From assembly GCF_016598535.1 (NCBI RefSeq), contig NZ_CP066779.1:3780053-3844052 (forward strand): a stretch of DNA of 64,000 nt, in the 5' to 3' direction. Under the pieces are notes generated by a model, which was given only the letters and a program-made list of their open reading frames with translations, was not told where the DNA came from and searched no databases. This document shows positions 34,698-43,724 of the stretch, piece after piece. How positions within the stretch are numbered: the stretch's first letter is position 1; every line of letters starts with the position of its first letter. A program made the position numbers and the translations under genes. This DNA comes from Rhodococcus sp. P-2. GTDB lineage: Bacteria; Actinomycetota; Actinomycetes; Mycobacteriales; Mycobacteriaceae.

Positions 34698-34706
34698 CTA
34701 TTCACA

Positions 34707-35345
34707 ATGGATTTCGAAGAAGTCGCCCCAGACAACCTCACCCCGGACGAGGACACCGAACGGCTACGCGGAAGGCCCCGCGATCCCGCCATCGGTGATT
34801 CAGCCCTGGCCGCGGCACGCGAGTTGCTCGCCGAGGTCGGCTGGGACAAGACGACGATGGTGGCGATCTCCGAGCGCGCAGGCGTCGGCAAGCCCGCTCT
34901 GTACCGTCGGTGGCCGTCCAAGACTCACCTGGTTTTCGAAGCAGTCTTCGGCTGGGTCGACGAGTCTCCGCCCGTCGCAGACGCCACAGATCCCGAAGAA
35001 TGGGTACGGGCCTCGTGTAACTACACCCTGGAACTCTTTGCAAAGCCCGAGGTGAAGGCTGCACTGCCCGGCCTGCTTTCCGCATTCGCGGAGCGCGGCG
35101 ACCTGCCGTCGACATTGTGGTCGGAGTTCGGTGGCCCCGGCATCGCCATGCTCGCGCAGATGCTGAACCGTGGCGGCGGTGATGCCGACGCGATGCGGGA
35201 CGCTCAGGCAACGATGCTGTTCATCGTCGGCGGCACGATGGTCCTGAGAATGCTGATGCCCGAAACCGACTCCGCTCCCCTCGTCGAACGGATGCCGGAC
35301 ATACTTCTGCACGGCGTCACACCGAAGGAGCAGAAGGACACATGA
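34707..35345 (+). CDS. TetR-family transcriptional regulator
   Basis: A 212-residue protein. After a 25-residue acidic N-terminus, RGRPRDPAIGDSALAAARELLAEVGWDKTTMVAISERAGVGKPALYRRWPSKTHLV forms the HTH. The C-terminal domain is of the TetR_C_11-like type. It starts ten bases from the second operator, so self-repression and control of the divergent dehydrogenase operon are likely. Overlaps the cupin gene by ATGA. Confidence 0.88.
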   Translation: MDFEEVAPDNLTPDEDTERLRGRPRDPAIGDSALAAARELLAEVGWDKTTMVAISERAGVGKPALYRRWPSKTHLVFEAVFGWVDESPPVADATDPEEWVRASCNYTLELFAKPEVKAALPGLLSAFAERGDLPSTLWSEFGGPGIAMLAQMLNRGGGDADAMRDAQATMLFIVGGTMVLRMLMPETDSAPLVERMPDILLHGVTPKEQKDT

Positions 35346-35632
35346 GCGCAGCAGAACCGACCATCGGTCTCGACGACGATCGTGTGCGCGTCACCTCGTG
35401 GCGCTTTCCGGCCGACGGCAGTGCCACCGGACGCCATCGACACGAGTACGACTACATCGTCGTGCCGGTCACCGGCGGCCGATTCGTCGTGTCCGATGCC
35501 GATGGTTCCACCCGCGAGATGACTCAAACTCCCGGTCAGTCGTACCAGGGAACCGCGGGCACGGTGCACGACGTCACCAACGCGTCGGGCGCGGAAGCCG
35601 TCTTCGTGGAGATCGAACTCAAGACTCGCTAA
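35342..35632 (+). CDS. Small cupin-domain protein
   Basis: A 96-residue single-domain cupin. The first motif is ATGRHRHEYDYIVVPVTGG, with two His and one Glu or Tyr available as metal ligands. The second motif is represented by GTVHDVTNASGAEAVFVEIE. Too small for anything but a minimal barrel. Translationally coupled to the TetR gene, so it probably binds or modifies the metabolite handled by the divergent operon (inference). Confidence 0.78.
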   Translation: MSAAEPTIGLDDDRVRVTSWRFPADGSATGRHRHEYDYIVVPVTGGRFVVSDADGSTREMTQTPGQSYQGTAGTVHDVTNASGAEAVFVEIELKTR

Positions 35633-35645
35633 ATCAGGGACTTTG

Positions 35646-35686
35646 GTCCGAATTTCTTACTTGGGCGCTTATTTGGTGTCCGAATT
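35646..35686 (+). promoter_or_regulatory. Direct repeats ahead of the LuxR gene
   Basis: GTCCGAATT occurs at 35646-35654 and 35678-35686, 32 bp apart (three helical turns), each preceded by TTTGGT or TTTGGT plus one G. They lie 80-120 bases before the LuxR start. A regulator site is possible but unproven. Confidence 0.35.
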
Positions 35687-35766
35687 GGGTAGTTTCACAT
35701 CATCTAACTCGTTCAAAATTTCGATCCAGCGGTCACGTCCAGTGGAGCCAGTCGAACAGGAGTCGG

Positions 35767-38466
35767 ATGAGCAGCCCATTTCGTGATGCCGCTGCAGTGA
35801 CGCTCGATGCGTCTTCGCGCGGTGAGCGTGCGCGCGTGCCCGGCGCCCCGATCAACGGTCGCTTTCACCCGCCGTCGGCCGTTAAAGGACTGGTCCCGCG
35901 TCCGCGCCTGCATCGCAAACTCACCGCGTCCACCGCTGCCGATGGCGTCGGCCCTGGACCCGTGGGGTTGCTGTCCGCCCCGGCCGGTGCCGGGAAGACC
36001 TTGCTGCTGGCGGATTGGGCGCGCGAGTATTCTCGCGCTTCCCCCGATGCGGACCTGGCCTGGTTGACTCTCGCCGAGCGCGACAACAACGTTTCGGTGC
36101 TGTGTGAATCCCTGGCCGAAGCAATCGCCACGCCTATCGATCCGACCGGCCGGAGGCTTCCCGCGCAAACGGGATCCAGGCGACCGGTGGAGCAATGGCT
36201 CGCGCATTTCGCCGAAACTCTCGAAACGCACGATCGTCGAACGACGCTGATCCTCGACGACGTTCACACACTTCACGATCCACTGTCGATCAGTCTTCTC
36301 GATCGGATACTCACTCACACCCCAGGCAATCTGTCGATCATCGTCGCCGCACGATACGAACCACCTCTCACGTGGCATCGTTTGGCTCTGGACGGCCGAC
36401 TCACCCGCTTCGCATCCACCGATCTCGCTTTCGACCGGTCCGAGATCACTACGATGTTCGGTGAATACGACATCATGTTGGGCGAAGACGAGTTGGCAAT
36501 CGTCGAAGACTTCACCAAGGGGTGGGGTGCAGTCGTTCGCCTCACCGCAGCGTTTCTGGCCGGCCGCAATGACATCGCCGACGCGCTGGACGAATTCACG
36601 CACACACCACGGCCGATCGCCGATTTCCTGGTCGACGAGGTGCTGACGTCCTTACCCGAACACATCACCTCGTTCATGCTGCGGACATCGATAGTCGATT
36701 CGTTCTCCGCTCCACTGGCGGAAACTCTGACCGATTCGAACGCACGATCCGAGATCGACTCTCTGATTCAGTTCAACTTCCCCGTGACCCGTACCGATTC
36801 CGCCGACCACACGACCTGGTTCAGCTATCACCCGCTACTGCGCGAACACCTTCGGGCAGAGTTCCGCCGCGTCGATCACGTCGAGAGGAAGCGCGCACAC
36901 GTGCGCGCAGCAACCTGGTACGAAAGCCATCATCTCGAACTCGAGGCGCTCGAACTCAAGGTGTCGATCGGAGACCCGTGCCGCATTCTCGCGTTTCTCG
37001 AACGCTGCGGGCTGGGGCTCGTGCTCGACGGTCACAGCGGTGACGTCGTGCGAGTCCTCGAATCCGCCCCGACGCAGGTCTCGGAATCCCCGATCACCCG
37101 ACTGATTCTGGCAGCGGCTGCCCTCCATTCCGGTGACGTGACCTCGGCTACGACATGTCTCGACCTCCTCGAGGCAACTCATCCCCCCATTGCAGACGAT
37201 CCGCTGTTCCTGGCGATGAGCCTGGAAATCTCCTGCGTTTCGGCAACTTCCGACAACCAACCATTGGTGTCACGCCTGCAGCGACGCCCGAACAGCACCC
37301 ACTCCGACGTCGAGGCGTACGTACACCTCGAATTGGCGACGGCGCACTTGCTCCGGCGCGAGTTCGAAAAGGCGACTGTCGAGTACACCCAGGCCGCAGC
37401 CCTCGGGGCGCTACGGGGCCGGTCGCGATTCGTCCTGAAGTCACTGACCGGATTGGGGTATGTCGCTTCCCTCAGCGGCGACATCGGGGCGATGAGAGCG
37501 CATTCCACCTACGCTCTCGACTACGCGATCGAACACCGAATCACGACGACAGCGGAATACGAGTTGTCCGCGTCGGTGGTCGCCTTCGCGGCGTACCTCT
37601 GCGCCACGGGTGATCTTCCGTACCGCATCCCCACCATCGGAAACTACCGGAGCACAGACGTTCTCGGCGCCAGCGCGCCAGTGTTCGGTTGGCATACCGT
37701 CGTGACCTTCGGGCTTCACAGCCTCGACGACGCGGCCGACCGACGGTCGACTGCCGCCGACATTCGCGACGCCATGCTCAGTGCTGTCGAACTACGCACC
37801 TTCGCGATGGCGACCCTCGCACTCCTACCGCCCGTGGTCAACGCCTGCTTGTCGGTCGGCGAAGTGGAATGGGCCGGCCGACTCGTACGCGATGCGGCCG
37901 AGCGGTTCGGCGAGACCTCCGAGATACATCTCGCACGAGGTGCCGTCGCGTTCTCTGCCAACAAGTTCGCAGAAGCCCTCGCCGAAGTCTCCGAAGCTCT
38001 CGCAACCTCCGAAGCGCCGCTGCTTGCGCATCACGTCTACGCCTGGACACTCGAGGCGGGGATCCACGCCGCAACAGGTCACGAACGCAAGTCTTTTCGC
38101 TCTCTTCACAAAGCTCTCCACGCCGCAGAAACCGGTGGCCTCCTGCGGCCCTTCCTCGACTACGGAACAGCCCTGCGGCCGATATTCGACGAGTTCAGTG
38201 GACATTTCGGAGATCAGGAAGTTTTTGCCGAACAGGTACGCAATCGAGTACGCCCACAAGAGCTGGTGAGTGCGCCGGTCCTCACCCCGGGTGAGTACAC
38301 CGTGCTACGCGAACTGGCTTCGGGAGACACCACGGAGTCGATCGCCGACACGCTGTTCCTCTCGGTCAACACGATCAAGACGCACCTTCGCGGGATCTAT
38401 CGCAAGTTGGAAGTGAGCAACCGACGCGACGCGCTCAAGGCTGCGCGACGCGGCGGTCTCATCTGA
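35767..38466 (+). CDS. Large LuxR-family (MalT-like, LAL-type) ATP-binding regulator
   Basis: An 899-residue protein; ATG 35767 has AGGAG upstream. The N-terminal NTPase has Walker A APAGAGKT (about 70-77) and a Walker B-like TLILDDVHTLHDP near residue 160. The middle is TPR-like helices (about 400-820). The C-terminal LuxR HTH is LTPGEYTVLRELASGDTTESIADTLFLSVNTIKTHLRGIYRKLEV (about 838-885). MalT-type proteins oligomerise with ATP and an inducer to activate transcription. Inducer unknown. The YihY gene follows 14 bases on. Confidence 0.9.
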   Translation: MSSPFRDAAAVTLDASSRGERARVPGAPINGRFHPPSAVKGLVPRPRLHRKLTASTAADGVGPGPVGLLSAPAGAGKTLLLADWAREYSRASPDADLAWLTLAERDNNVSVLCESLAEAIATPIDPTGRRLPAQTGSRRPVEQWLAHFAETLETHDRRTTLILDDVHTLHDPLSISLLDRILTHTPGNLSIIVAARYEPPLTWHRLALDGRLTRFASTDLAFDRSEITTMFGEYDIMLGEDELAIVEDFTKGWGAVVRLTAAFLAGRNDIADALDEFTHTPRPIADFLVDEVLTSLPEHITSFMLRTSIVDSFSAPLAETLTDSNARSEIDSLIQFNFPVTRTDSADHTTWFSYHPLLREHLRAEFRRVDHVERKRAHVRAATWYESHHLELEALELKVSIGDPCRILAFLERCGLGLVLDGHSGDVVRVLESAPTQVSESPITRLILAAAALHSGDVTSATTCLDLLEATHPPIADDPLFLAMSLEISCVSATSDNQPLVSRLQRRPNSTHSDVEAYVHLELATAHLLRREFEKATVEYTQAAALGALRGRSRFVLKSLTGLGYVASLSGDIGAMRAHSTYALDYAIEHRITTTAEYELSASVVAFAAYLCATGDLPYRIPTIGNYRSTDVLGASAPVFGWHTVVTFGLHSLDDAADRRSTAADIRDAMLSAVELRTFAMATLALLPPVVNACLSVGEVEWAGRLVRDAAERFGETSEIHLARGAVAFSANKFAEALAEVSEALATSEAPLLAHHVYAWTLEAGIHAATGHERKSFRSLHKALHAAETGGLLRPFLDYGTALRPIFDEFSGHFGDQEVFAEQVRNRVRPQELVSAPVLTPGEYTVLRELASGDTTESIADTLFLSVNTIKTHLRGIYRKLEVSNRRDALKAARRGGLI

Positions 38467-38480
38467 GCAAGACTGCTTCC

Positions 38481-39302
38481 ATGCTCCCGAAGCTGTACTC
38501 CGACTCGCGCGATCGCTTGATGGTGTGGGCAAGACGCACACCGAGCCGTCGCCTGGCGACCGATGCAACCGTCGATGTTTTCGAAGTCGGTCTCGTCGAC
38601 AGCGCCATGACTCTGGCAGCTCAAGCCTTCACGTCCTTGCTCCCGGTCATGATCGCGGCGTCCACCCTGGAGAAACTGAAGCCGTTGGCCGACGCCGCCA
38701 AGGACGACCTCGGGGTCCAACTACCCGACGCCCAAATCATCAACACCTCCACTGCGGCCGCGTTCGGAATCGTCGGTTTGCTCATGCTGCTGATCAGTTC
38801 CACGTCCTACGCTCGCGCTCTCGGCCGGATGTACGGGCGCATCTGGAGCGTGCCGACTGCGACGCTTCGTCAGGCGTGGCGTTGGATAGCGGTCGTGTTC
38901 GTCGTGGCGACATCGGTGGTCGGGGCGGCCCTGTGCCGAGAACTGAACGGTGTGCCGGGGGTGGGCAGACTCCTGGAATTTGTTGCGGTCTACGTGGTGT
39001 GGGCGCTCGTCTGGACTGCCGTGCCGATGCTGTTGACCGCTAATCGCATGACCACTCGTATGTGCGTCGGGTCCGGGTTGCTCACCGCGACGGGTCTGAG
39101 CGGACTGCACGTGGCAGGCACCCTTTTCCTGCCCCGTATGACCAAGACCTCTCAGGACGAGTTCGGCCTCCTGGGCGTGATGTTCACCGTCATCGGCTGG
39201 CTGTTCGTCTTCTCGGCCATCGTGGTTGTCGCGTCGTCGATCGTCGGATCGGTGGCCAAAGATTCCGGCCCGCTGGGCATCTGGCTCCGAACCTCACGCT
39301 GA
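38481..39302 (+). CDS. YihY/BrkB-family membrane protein
   Basis: A 273-residue integral membrane protein with about six membrane segments in the layout of YihY/BrkB (once called RNase BN). The short N-terminal cytosolic part with the DSAMTLAAQAFTSLLPVMI stretch is typical. Family function is unclear, possibly transport or lipid-related. It is likely co-transcribed with the LuxR regulator; its stop overlaps the convergent SulP gene by nine bases. Confidence 0.8.
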   Translation: MLPKLYSDSRDRLMVWARRTPSRRLATDATVDVFEVGLVDSAMTLAAQAFTSLLPVMIAASTLEKLKPLADAAKDDLGVQLPDAQIINTSTAAAFGIVGLLMLLISSTSYARALGRMYGRIWSVPTATLRQAWRWIAVVFVVATSVVGAALCRELNGVPGVGRLLEFVAVYVVWALVWTAVPMLLTANRMTTRMCVGSGLLTATGLSGLHVAGTLFLPRMTKTSQDEFGLLGVMFTVIGWLFVFSAIVVVASSIVGSVAKDSGPLGIWLRTSR

Positions 39303-40994
39303 GGTGCCGCCTCCACCGGCAAGCGCCTGCGACACCGTCGGATAGACGTCGACCTTCAGCGCGCCCCGGTCAGCACCGGACAGAACGTCGCGGAACTGTC
39401 CGATGTCTCGGGCTACACGGAAGCTCACGTTCTTGCGAGCCAACGAGTCTCGAAGCTGAGCCAACATCTGGGCCGCGCTGACGTCGATGAACGGTGACGT
39501 TTCGGCGTCGAGCACCACCATCGTGGTCCCCGCGGTCACCAGGCCGGTGATCTGATCACGCACGTGATCGGCATTGGCGAAGAACAGCCCGGATTCCACC
39601 CTGACCACCACGATGCCGTCGAGTGTCCTCAGATCGGGGTGACCGCTGGCGTCGACCCAGCGCGTGCCGTCCTTGGCCAGAGCTGCCACATGCGGTTTGG
39701 AGACTCGATAGAGGAGCAGCAACATCGAGACGGCAATTCCGATGATCAAACCGGGCAAGGTGTCGAACAGGAGAACTCCGAACATCGCCGCGATCGCTGC
39801 GGCGAAATCGGCCCGCGCGGCGTGGCCGTAGATGCTGCCCAACCTCTTCGTCCAGACCCGGTACAGCGCTGCGAGAGAGGAGAAATCGACCAGCTCGATC
39901 ACGGCGGCGATGACCACGGCGGAGAGCGTCGCCTCCGGCAACTTCTCGAACAAGCCGGTCAGAAACAGCAGTGTCAACAGTGTCAGTGCAGCGACCACCA
40001 GTCCGCTGACCTGAGATTTGGCGCCCGCGCCCCCGTTGACAGCGGTCTTCGAGAGGCTGCCGTTGACCACCATTCCGGAGCACAGACCCGATCCGAGATT
40101 GGCCGCACCCAGTCCAGCGAGTTCACGATTGGCGTCGATCGTGTACCCCGCCTTGGCCGCGTATGTTTTTGCAGCACCCAGACCTTCGGCGAATCCGATG
40201 AGCAGAACGCCGACTGCCGGTCCGACCAGATCGAGATAGTCCTCGGCTCCCACACCACTCGGCAGACCCATCGACGGCAGTCCCGAGTCGATGTGCCCGA
40301 CGATGTCGATGCCGCGATCGTCGAGGCCGAACAACGCGACTGCGGTGATGCCCAGCAGCACGACGAGGAGCGAACCCGGTACCAGCGGAAGCCATCGCTT
40401 GACGCCCAGGACCATTGCCAGGCTGAGCAATCCGATGATCACCGTCGGTCCGTCGACCTCACCCAGTTCCTTCACCACTGTCCACGCCTGGACGAAGAAG
40501 TTTCCCTCCCCCTTCTCCACGCCCAGAAGTTTGGGTACTTGACCGATGATGATCGTGAGCGCGAGACCCACGATGAATCCCTTCAGAACCGGCTCGGAGA
40601 TGAAGGAGGCGATGAAGCCGAGGCGCATGAATCCTGCCAGCAGACCCACGAGCCCGGTCACGATTGCCAATGCGGCCGACAGCGCGATGAATCGGCCGTC
40701 GTTTCCCGAAGCCAGTGGCGCGATCATCGCCGCGGACAACGCTGCGGTCGCCGACATCGGCCCGACGATCAGGTGTCGCGAACTACCTGCTGCTGCATAC
40801 AGAATCAGTGACGGAACTGCAGCATAGAGCCCGACTACCGGCGGAACTCCGGCGATGGTGGCGTACGCGAGCGCTTCGGGAACGAGGACGGCCCACACGG
40901 TGAGGCCGGCAATGATGTCGGGGCGGAGCCAGCCGCGCTGGTAGTCGGAGAGCGATCCGAAGACCCACCACGTCCGTGTGTGCGGAGCACTCAT
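39294..40994 (-). CDS. SulP-family anion transporter with STAS domain
   Basis: A 566-residue transporter. The N-terminal SulP region has ten to twelve membrane segments (about 25-420), with the signature-like PEALAYATIAGVPPVVGLYAAV. A cytosolic STAS domain (about 440-555) includes VVLDAETSPFIDVSAAQML. Substrates in the family include sulfate, bicarbonate and dicarboxylates; none can be picked here. Overlaps the upstream GAP gene by ATGA, so it belongs to a GAP-SulP operon. Confidence 0.92.
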   Translation of the reverse strand: MSAPHTRTWWVFGSLSDYQRGWLRPDIIAGLTVWAVLVPEALAYATIAGVPPVVGLYAAVPSLILYAAAGSSRHLIVGPMSATAALSAAMIAPLASGNDGRFIALSAALAIVTGLVGLLAGFMRLGFIASFISEPVLKGFIVGLALTIIIGQVPKLLGVEKGEGNFFVQAWTVVKELGEVDGPTVIIGLLSLAMVLGVKRWLPLVPGSLLVVLLGITAVALFGLDDRGIDIVGHIDSGLPSMGLPSGVGAEDYLDLVGPAVGVLLIGFAEGLGAAKTYAAKAGYTIDANRELAGLGAANLGSGLCSGMVVNGSLSKTAVNGGAGAKSQVSGLVVAALTLLTLLFLTGLFEKLPEATLSAVVIAAVIELVDFSSLAALYRVWTKRLGSIYGHAARADFAAAIAAMFGVLLFDTLPGLIIGIAVSMLLLLYRVSKPHVAALAKDGTRWVDASGHPDLRTLDGIVVVRVESGLFFANADHVRDQITGLVTAGTTMVVLDAETSPFIDVSAAQMLAQLRDSLARKNVSFRVARDIGQFRDVLSGADRGALKVDVYPTVSQALAGGGGTSA

Positions 40995-41704
40995 AGTCCT
41001 TGCACCCCTTTACTGATCTGCATCGCCGCGATCAGGACGAGAAGCCCGACGTTCAGCAAGTGCGTGTTGGTGGCTATCCAGGTGCGGATCTTCTGCAACG
41101 GTTCGGTTGCCTCGTCCTTCTTGATCAGAAGGAGGGCGACGGGCACCGCAACCGAGGTCACGGACACCAGCGAGAAGATCACGGCCGAGACGATCTGCGA
41201 CGTGGGTTCCACAGTGCTGAGCCGCAGATTCATGGCGGCGGCGATGGCACATGACATGTCGATGGGGTTGAGGACGAACAGCGCGAAACCCAACGCCCCT
41301 GATCGCATCGGCCGGAAATGCTCTACCGACTGGAGCATTTTCGGCAGCTGCGGGGCGGCGGCGACCACGTCGCCGGGTGCGACGGCCGCCGCCATGGCCT
41401 GGACTCCGCGGCGGCTGCGTGTGTAGACGAACCAGGCTCCCGCCAGCAGAGTCGCGCCGAGAACGAGATGGAGGATGGGCACCCACAACGGGGGGTGAGT
41501 TCGCTGGTGCACTTGAAGGGCCGTCAAAATGATGTATGCGCCCGCCAGCGCGACAACTATTCCGAGATACCACCCGATCAGGTACGCGATGCTGTTGATC
41601 CGCGCTCGTTCGGAAAAGAGCACGGCAACAACGGCAACCACCGCCAGCGGGCTCATGATGATCCCGAGCGCCAGCGGGATCTGTTGCAGTAGCAACGATC
41701 CCAT
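40991..41704 (-). CDS. GAP-family (Sap-like) integral membrane protein
   Basis: A 237-residue protein with six predicted membrane segments, of the GAP family (Gap-like/Sap, sulfolipid-1-addressing protein). GAP proteins in mycobacteria help move glycopeptidolipids or sulfolipids across the membrane. Family hallmarks are IPLALGIIMSPLAVVAVVAVLF and LFVLNPIDMSCAIAAAMNL. It precedes SulP and follows a second GAP gene, so the three are probably one transcript. Confidence 0.85.
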   Translation of the reverse strand: MGSLLLQQIPLALGIIMSPLAVVAVVAVLFSERARINSIAYLIGWYLGIVVALAGAYIILTALQVHQRTHPPLWVPILHLVLGATLLAGAWFVYTRSRRGVQAMAAAVAPGDVVAAAPQLPKMLQSVEHFRPMRSGALGFALFVLNPIDMSCAIAAAMNLRLSTVEPTSQIVSAVIFSLVSVTSVAVPVALLLIKKDEATEPLQKIRTWIATNTHLLNVGLLVLIAAMQISKGVQGL

Positions 41705-41719
41705 ACCTACCTCCAGTTG

Positions 41720-42379
41720 TCAGAGACCGCCGATGCCCTTACCGATGAGAACAACACCGATAACCAGGATCAACACACTCATCACCGTGGCGTTGTTGTC
41801 CTGCAACCACACCTTCAGCTTGGCCAGCGGACCGCGCAGTCGCTCCGCGGCAACGAGGTAACCGATCACAGGCACACACACTGTCGAGGCCGCGATGATC
41901 GTGAAAACCAGAATGGCGACAACAACTTCTCCGGATCCAAGCGAAGCGGATCCGATCGAGATTCCGGCCGCGATACACATCATCAGATTCTTCGGATTGA
42001 TCGCAGCCAGAGCGAAGCCCAAGCCGAGGCCTTTGGCAGCGGTCATGTCGTCGATGGCTTGCATCCACTTCGGGGTTTCGTGCTCGCCTCCGCGTCCGCG
42101 CCATTGCTTCGCTCCGAACGCAAGAAGTAACACTCCCAACGCCAGCTTGATCCACGAGACCGTCGCCGACGGATCACCTTCGGAGTCGCCGAGCTTGCTG
42201 GACAAGAGCACGAAGATCACAGTGGCGACAACGATTCCGAGTATCCAGCCCAGAGCGAACCCGACGCTCGTGCTGCCGGCTCGCTTGGACAACAACATCA
42301 AGATTGCAGCGATGATCGGGATCGGCGATACCGCGACGCCGACCGCGAGGGGTAACAGATCCCCGATGACAGATCCCAT
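41720..42379 (-). CDS. GAP-family (Sap-like) integral membrane protein, second copy
   Basis: A 219-residue paralogue of the next gene downstream. MGSVIGDLLPLAVGVAVSPIPIIAAILMLL and LGFALAAINPKNLMMCIAAG match the same conserved positions. ATG 42379 has AGAGGT upstream; the longer start at 42436 adds a basic non-family segment. Six membrane segments. First gene of the GAP-GAP-SulP run. The two copies are diverged, so not a recent duplication. Confidence 0.85.
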   Translation of the reverse strand: MGSVIGDLLPLAVGVAVSPIPIIAAILMLLSKRAGSTSVGFALGWILGIVVATVIFVLLSSKLGDSEGDPSATVSWIKLALGVLLLAFGAKQWRGRGGEHETPKWMQAIDDMTAAKGLGLGFALAAINPKNLMMCIAAGISIGSASLGSGEVVVAILVFTIIAASTVCVPVIGYLVAAERLRGPLAKLKVWLQDNNATVMSVLILVIGVVLIGKGIGGL

Positions 42380-42637
42380 GCCGACCTCTTCTCTCTCCCG
42401 GTCGACACTAGGGGCGGGGGCCCTGCGCAGCCTCACACGAAAAGGATGAACAGAACCGTGGCGACATTCACCCGTAGGGGATGAAGCCCGAGGAGCATGC
42501 GCGAGTAAGACTGGATCTCACGGATGCGGAGTCCTGGATCGAGCAGCGACGCCGATTGCACTTGACGACACCTGTTTTCGAGACTCGGCGCGGGGCGGGT
42601 CCGAACCTCACGGCCCTACGAAATGGAGCGGACACTG

Positions 42638-42850
42638 ATGAATGCTCCCACTCGGTATCAATTCCTCATCGACGGCGAAGTGTCGGACCGTGTCAAGGCC
42701 GCATTTCCCGACCTCAGTGTTGCCAGTGCGGCCGGCGGATTCACCAGTTTGTACGGACCCGTCGCGGACCACACGGCCATGCGAAGCATCATGGCCCGCC
42801 TGGATTCCCTCGGGTTGACCGTCGCCGAACTGCGAAGGCTCCCGGACTGA
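42638..42850 (+). CDS. Small conserved hypothetical protein
   Basis: A 70-residue protein; ATG 42638 is preceded by GGAG at good spacing, so the in-frame ATG 42623 is less likely. No signal or membrane segment. The sequence (RYQFLIDGEVSDRVKAAFPDL, GGFTSLYGPVADHTAMRSIMARLDSLGLTVAELRRL) looks like a small alpha/beta domain as found in many actinobacteria next to GAP or anti-sigma genes. I do not know a function. Confidence 0.65.
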   Translation: MNAPTRYQFLIDGEVSDRVKAAFPDLSVASAAGGFTSLYGPVADHTAMRSIMARLDSLGLTVAELRRLPD

Positions 42851-42892
42851 TCCGAGCCGCCCGTCCGTCGGATCGTCTCCGCGCACGAGCGA

Positions 42893-42924
42893 TGGTCCCG
42901 ACCGAGTCGATTCGGTCGGGACCA
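42893..42924. terminator. Bidirectional hairpin terminator
   Basis: TGGTCCCGACCGA (42893-42905) pairs perfectly with TCGGTCGGGACCA (42912-42924) across a six-base loop, between the ends of two convergent genes. Confidence 0.87.
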
Positions 42925-42947
42925 ACTGCCCTCGAGTTGTTCGGTGC

Positions 42948-43364
42948 CTAGACTCTGTCTGTATCCCAAGTAGCGACGGCCCAGATCACAACGACATCGA
43001 GCGCGATGACCAGGATCGACCACAACGGGTAGTACGGCATCCACAAGAAGTTGGCGATGATCGAGAGCGACGCAATGACTATTGCCGCCGCCCTGGCCCA
43101 CACTGCACCCGTGAAGAGGCCCAGAGCCACCACGATCCCGATGATGCCCAAGATGATGTGGATCCAACCCCACGTCGTGATGTCGAACTTGTACGTGTAG
43201 TTGATACCCACGACAAACAGATTGTTGTCTGCGACAGCCGCGATGCCCTGAAGCAGAGCGACAATGCCTGCGGTGAGCAGCAGAATCGCTGCTGCAAACG
43301 TCGTACCTACCGCGAAACCCTGCCGGACAGGGTGATTCGCGGGTTCCCGCGGTGGAGCAGTCAT
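42948..43364 (-). CDS. Small four-helix membrane protein (DUF7144-like)
   Basis: A 138-residue protein with four membrane segments: about 20-40, 66-84, 88-106 and 112-132. TYKFDITTWGWIHIILGIIGIVVALGLFTGAVWARA is the conserved core of the actinobacterial DUF7144 family. Its role is unknown. It ends at a shared terminator. Confidence 0.8.
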   Translation of the reverse strand: MTAPPREPANHPVRQGFAVGTTFAAAILLLTAGIVALLQGIAAVADNNLFVVGINYTYKFDITTWGWIHIILGIIGIVVALGLFTGAVWARAAAIVIASLSIIANFLWMPYYPLWSILVIALDVVVIWAVATWDTDRV

Positions 43365-43509
43365 CAGCGTTCCTTTCGACAGAATGCACTTCCCTTACTC
43401 AGTCTCGAGGGGCTGGAAAGCGAAAGCATCACCCGTCGCGGATGAACCGCAGGTCATCGGCCCGTACCCGCTTGCCGGCGTCGCAAACCAACATTGGCAG
43501 ACTGGCACT

Positions 43510-43683
43510 GTGCAGCACACCGTAGTCGTGATCACCGATATCCACGCTCCACCTGCGGTGATCTTCGATCTCGAACTCGACATGGACGAACACTCGGCCT
43601 CGCTCCGAAGAACGGACGAGGTGGCCGTGACGAGTACGGGTAGAAGCCGACACCCCTTTCATCGAGTGAGCACCCTCTGCTGA
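43510..43683 (+). pseudogene. Truncated SRPBCC/polyketide-cyclase-like remnant
   Basis: Starting at GTG 43510, MQHTVVVITDIHAPPAVIFDLELDMDEHSAS resembles the first strand, helix and START-fold entry of SRPBCC proteins (I-x-A-P-x-x-V-F-D-L). After TSTGRSR the sequence loses similarity and stops at 57 residues, against about 150 in intact members. It looks like a 5' fragment of a decayed gene. The longer upstream in-frame part from 43384 adds nothing convincing. Confidence 0.42.
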
Positions 43684-43724
43684 AGCAGCGCAGAGTGTGT
43701 TCACTCGACAGAACCCGTGCTCAC

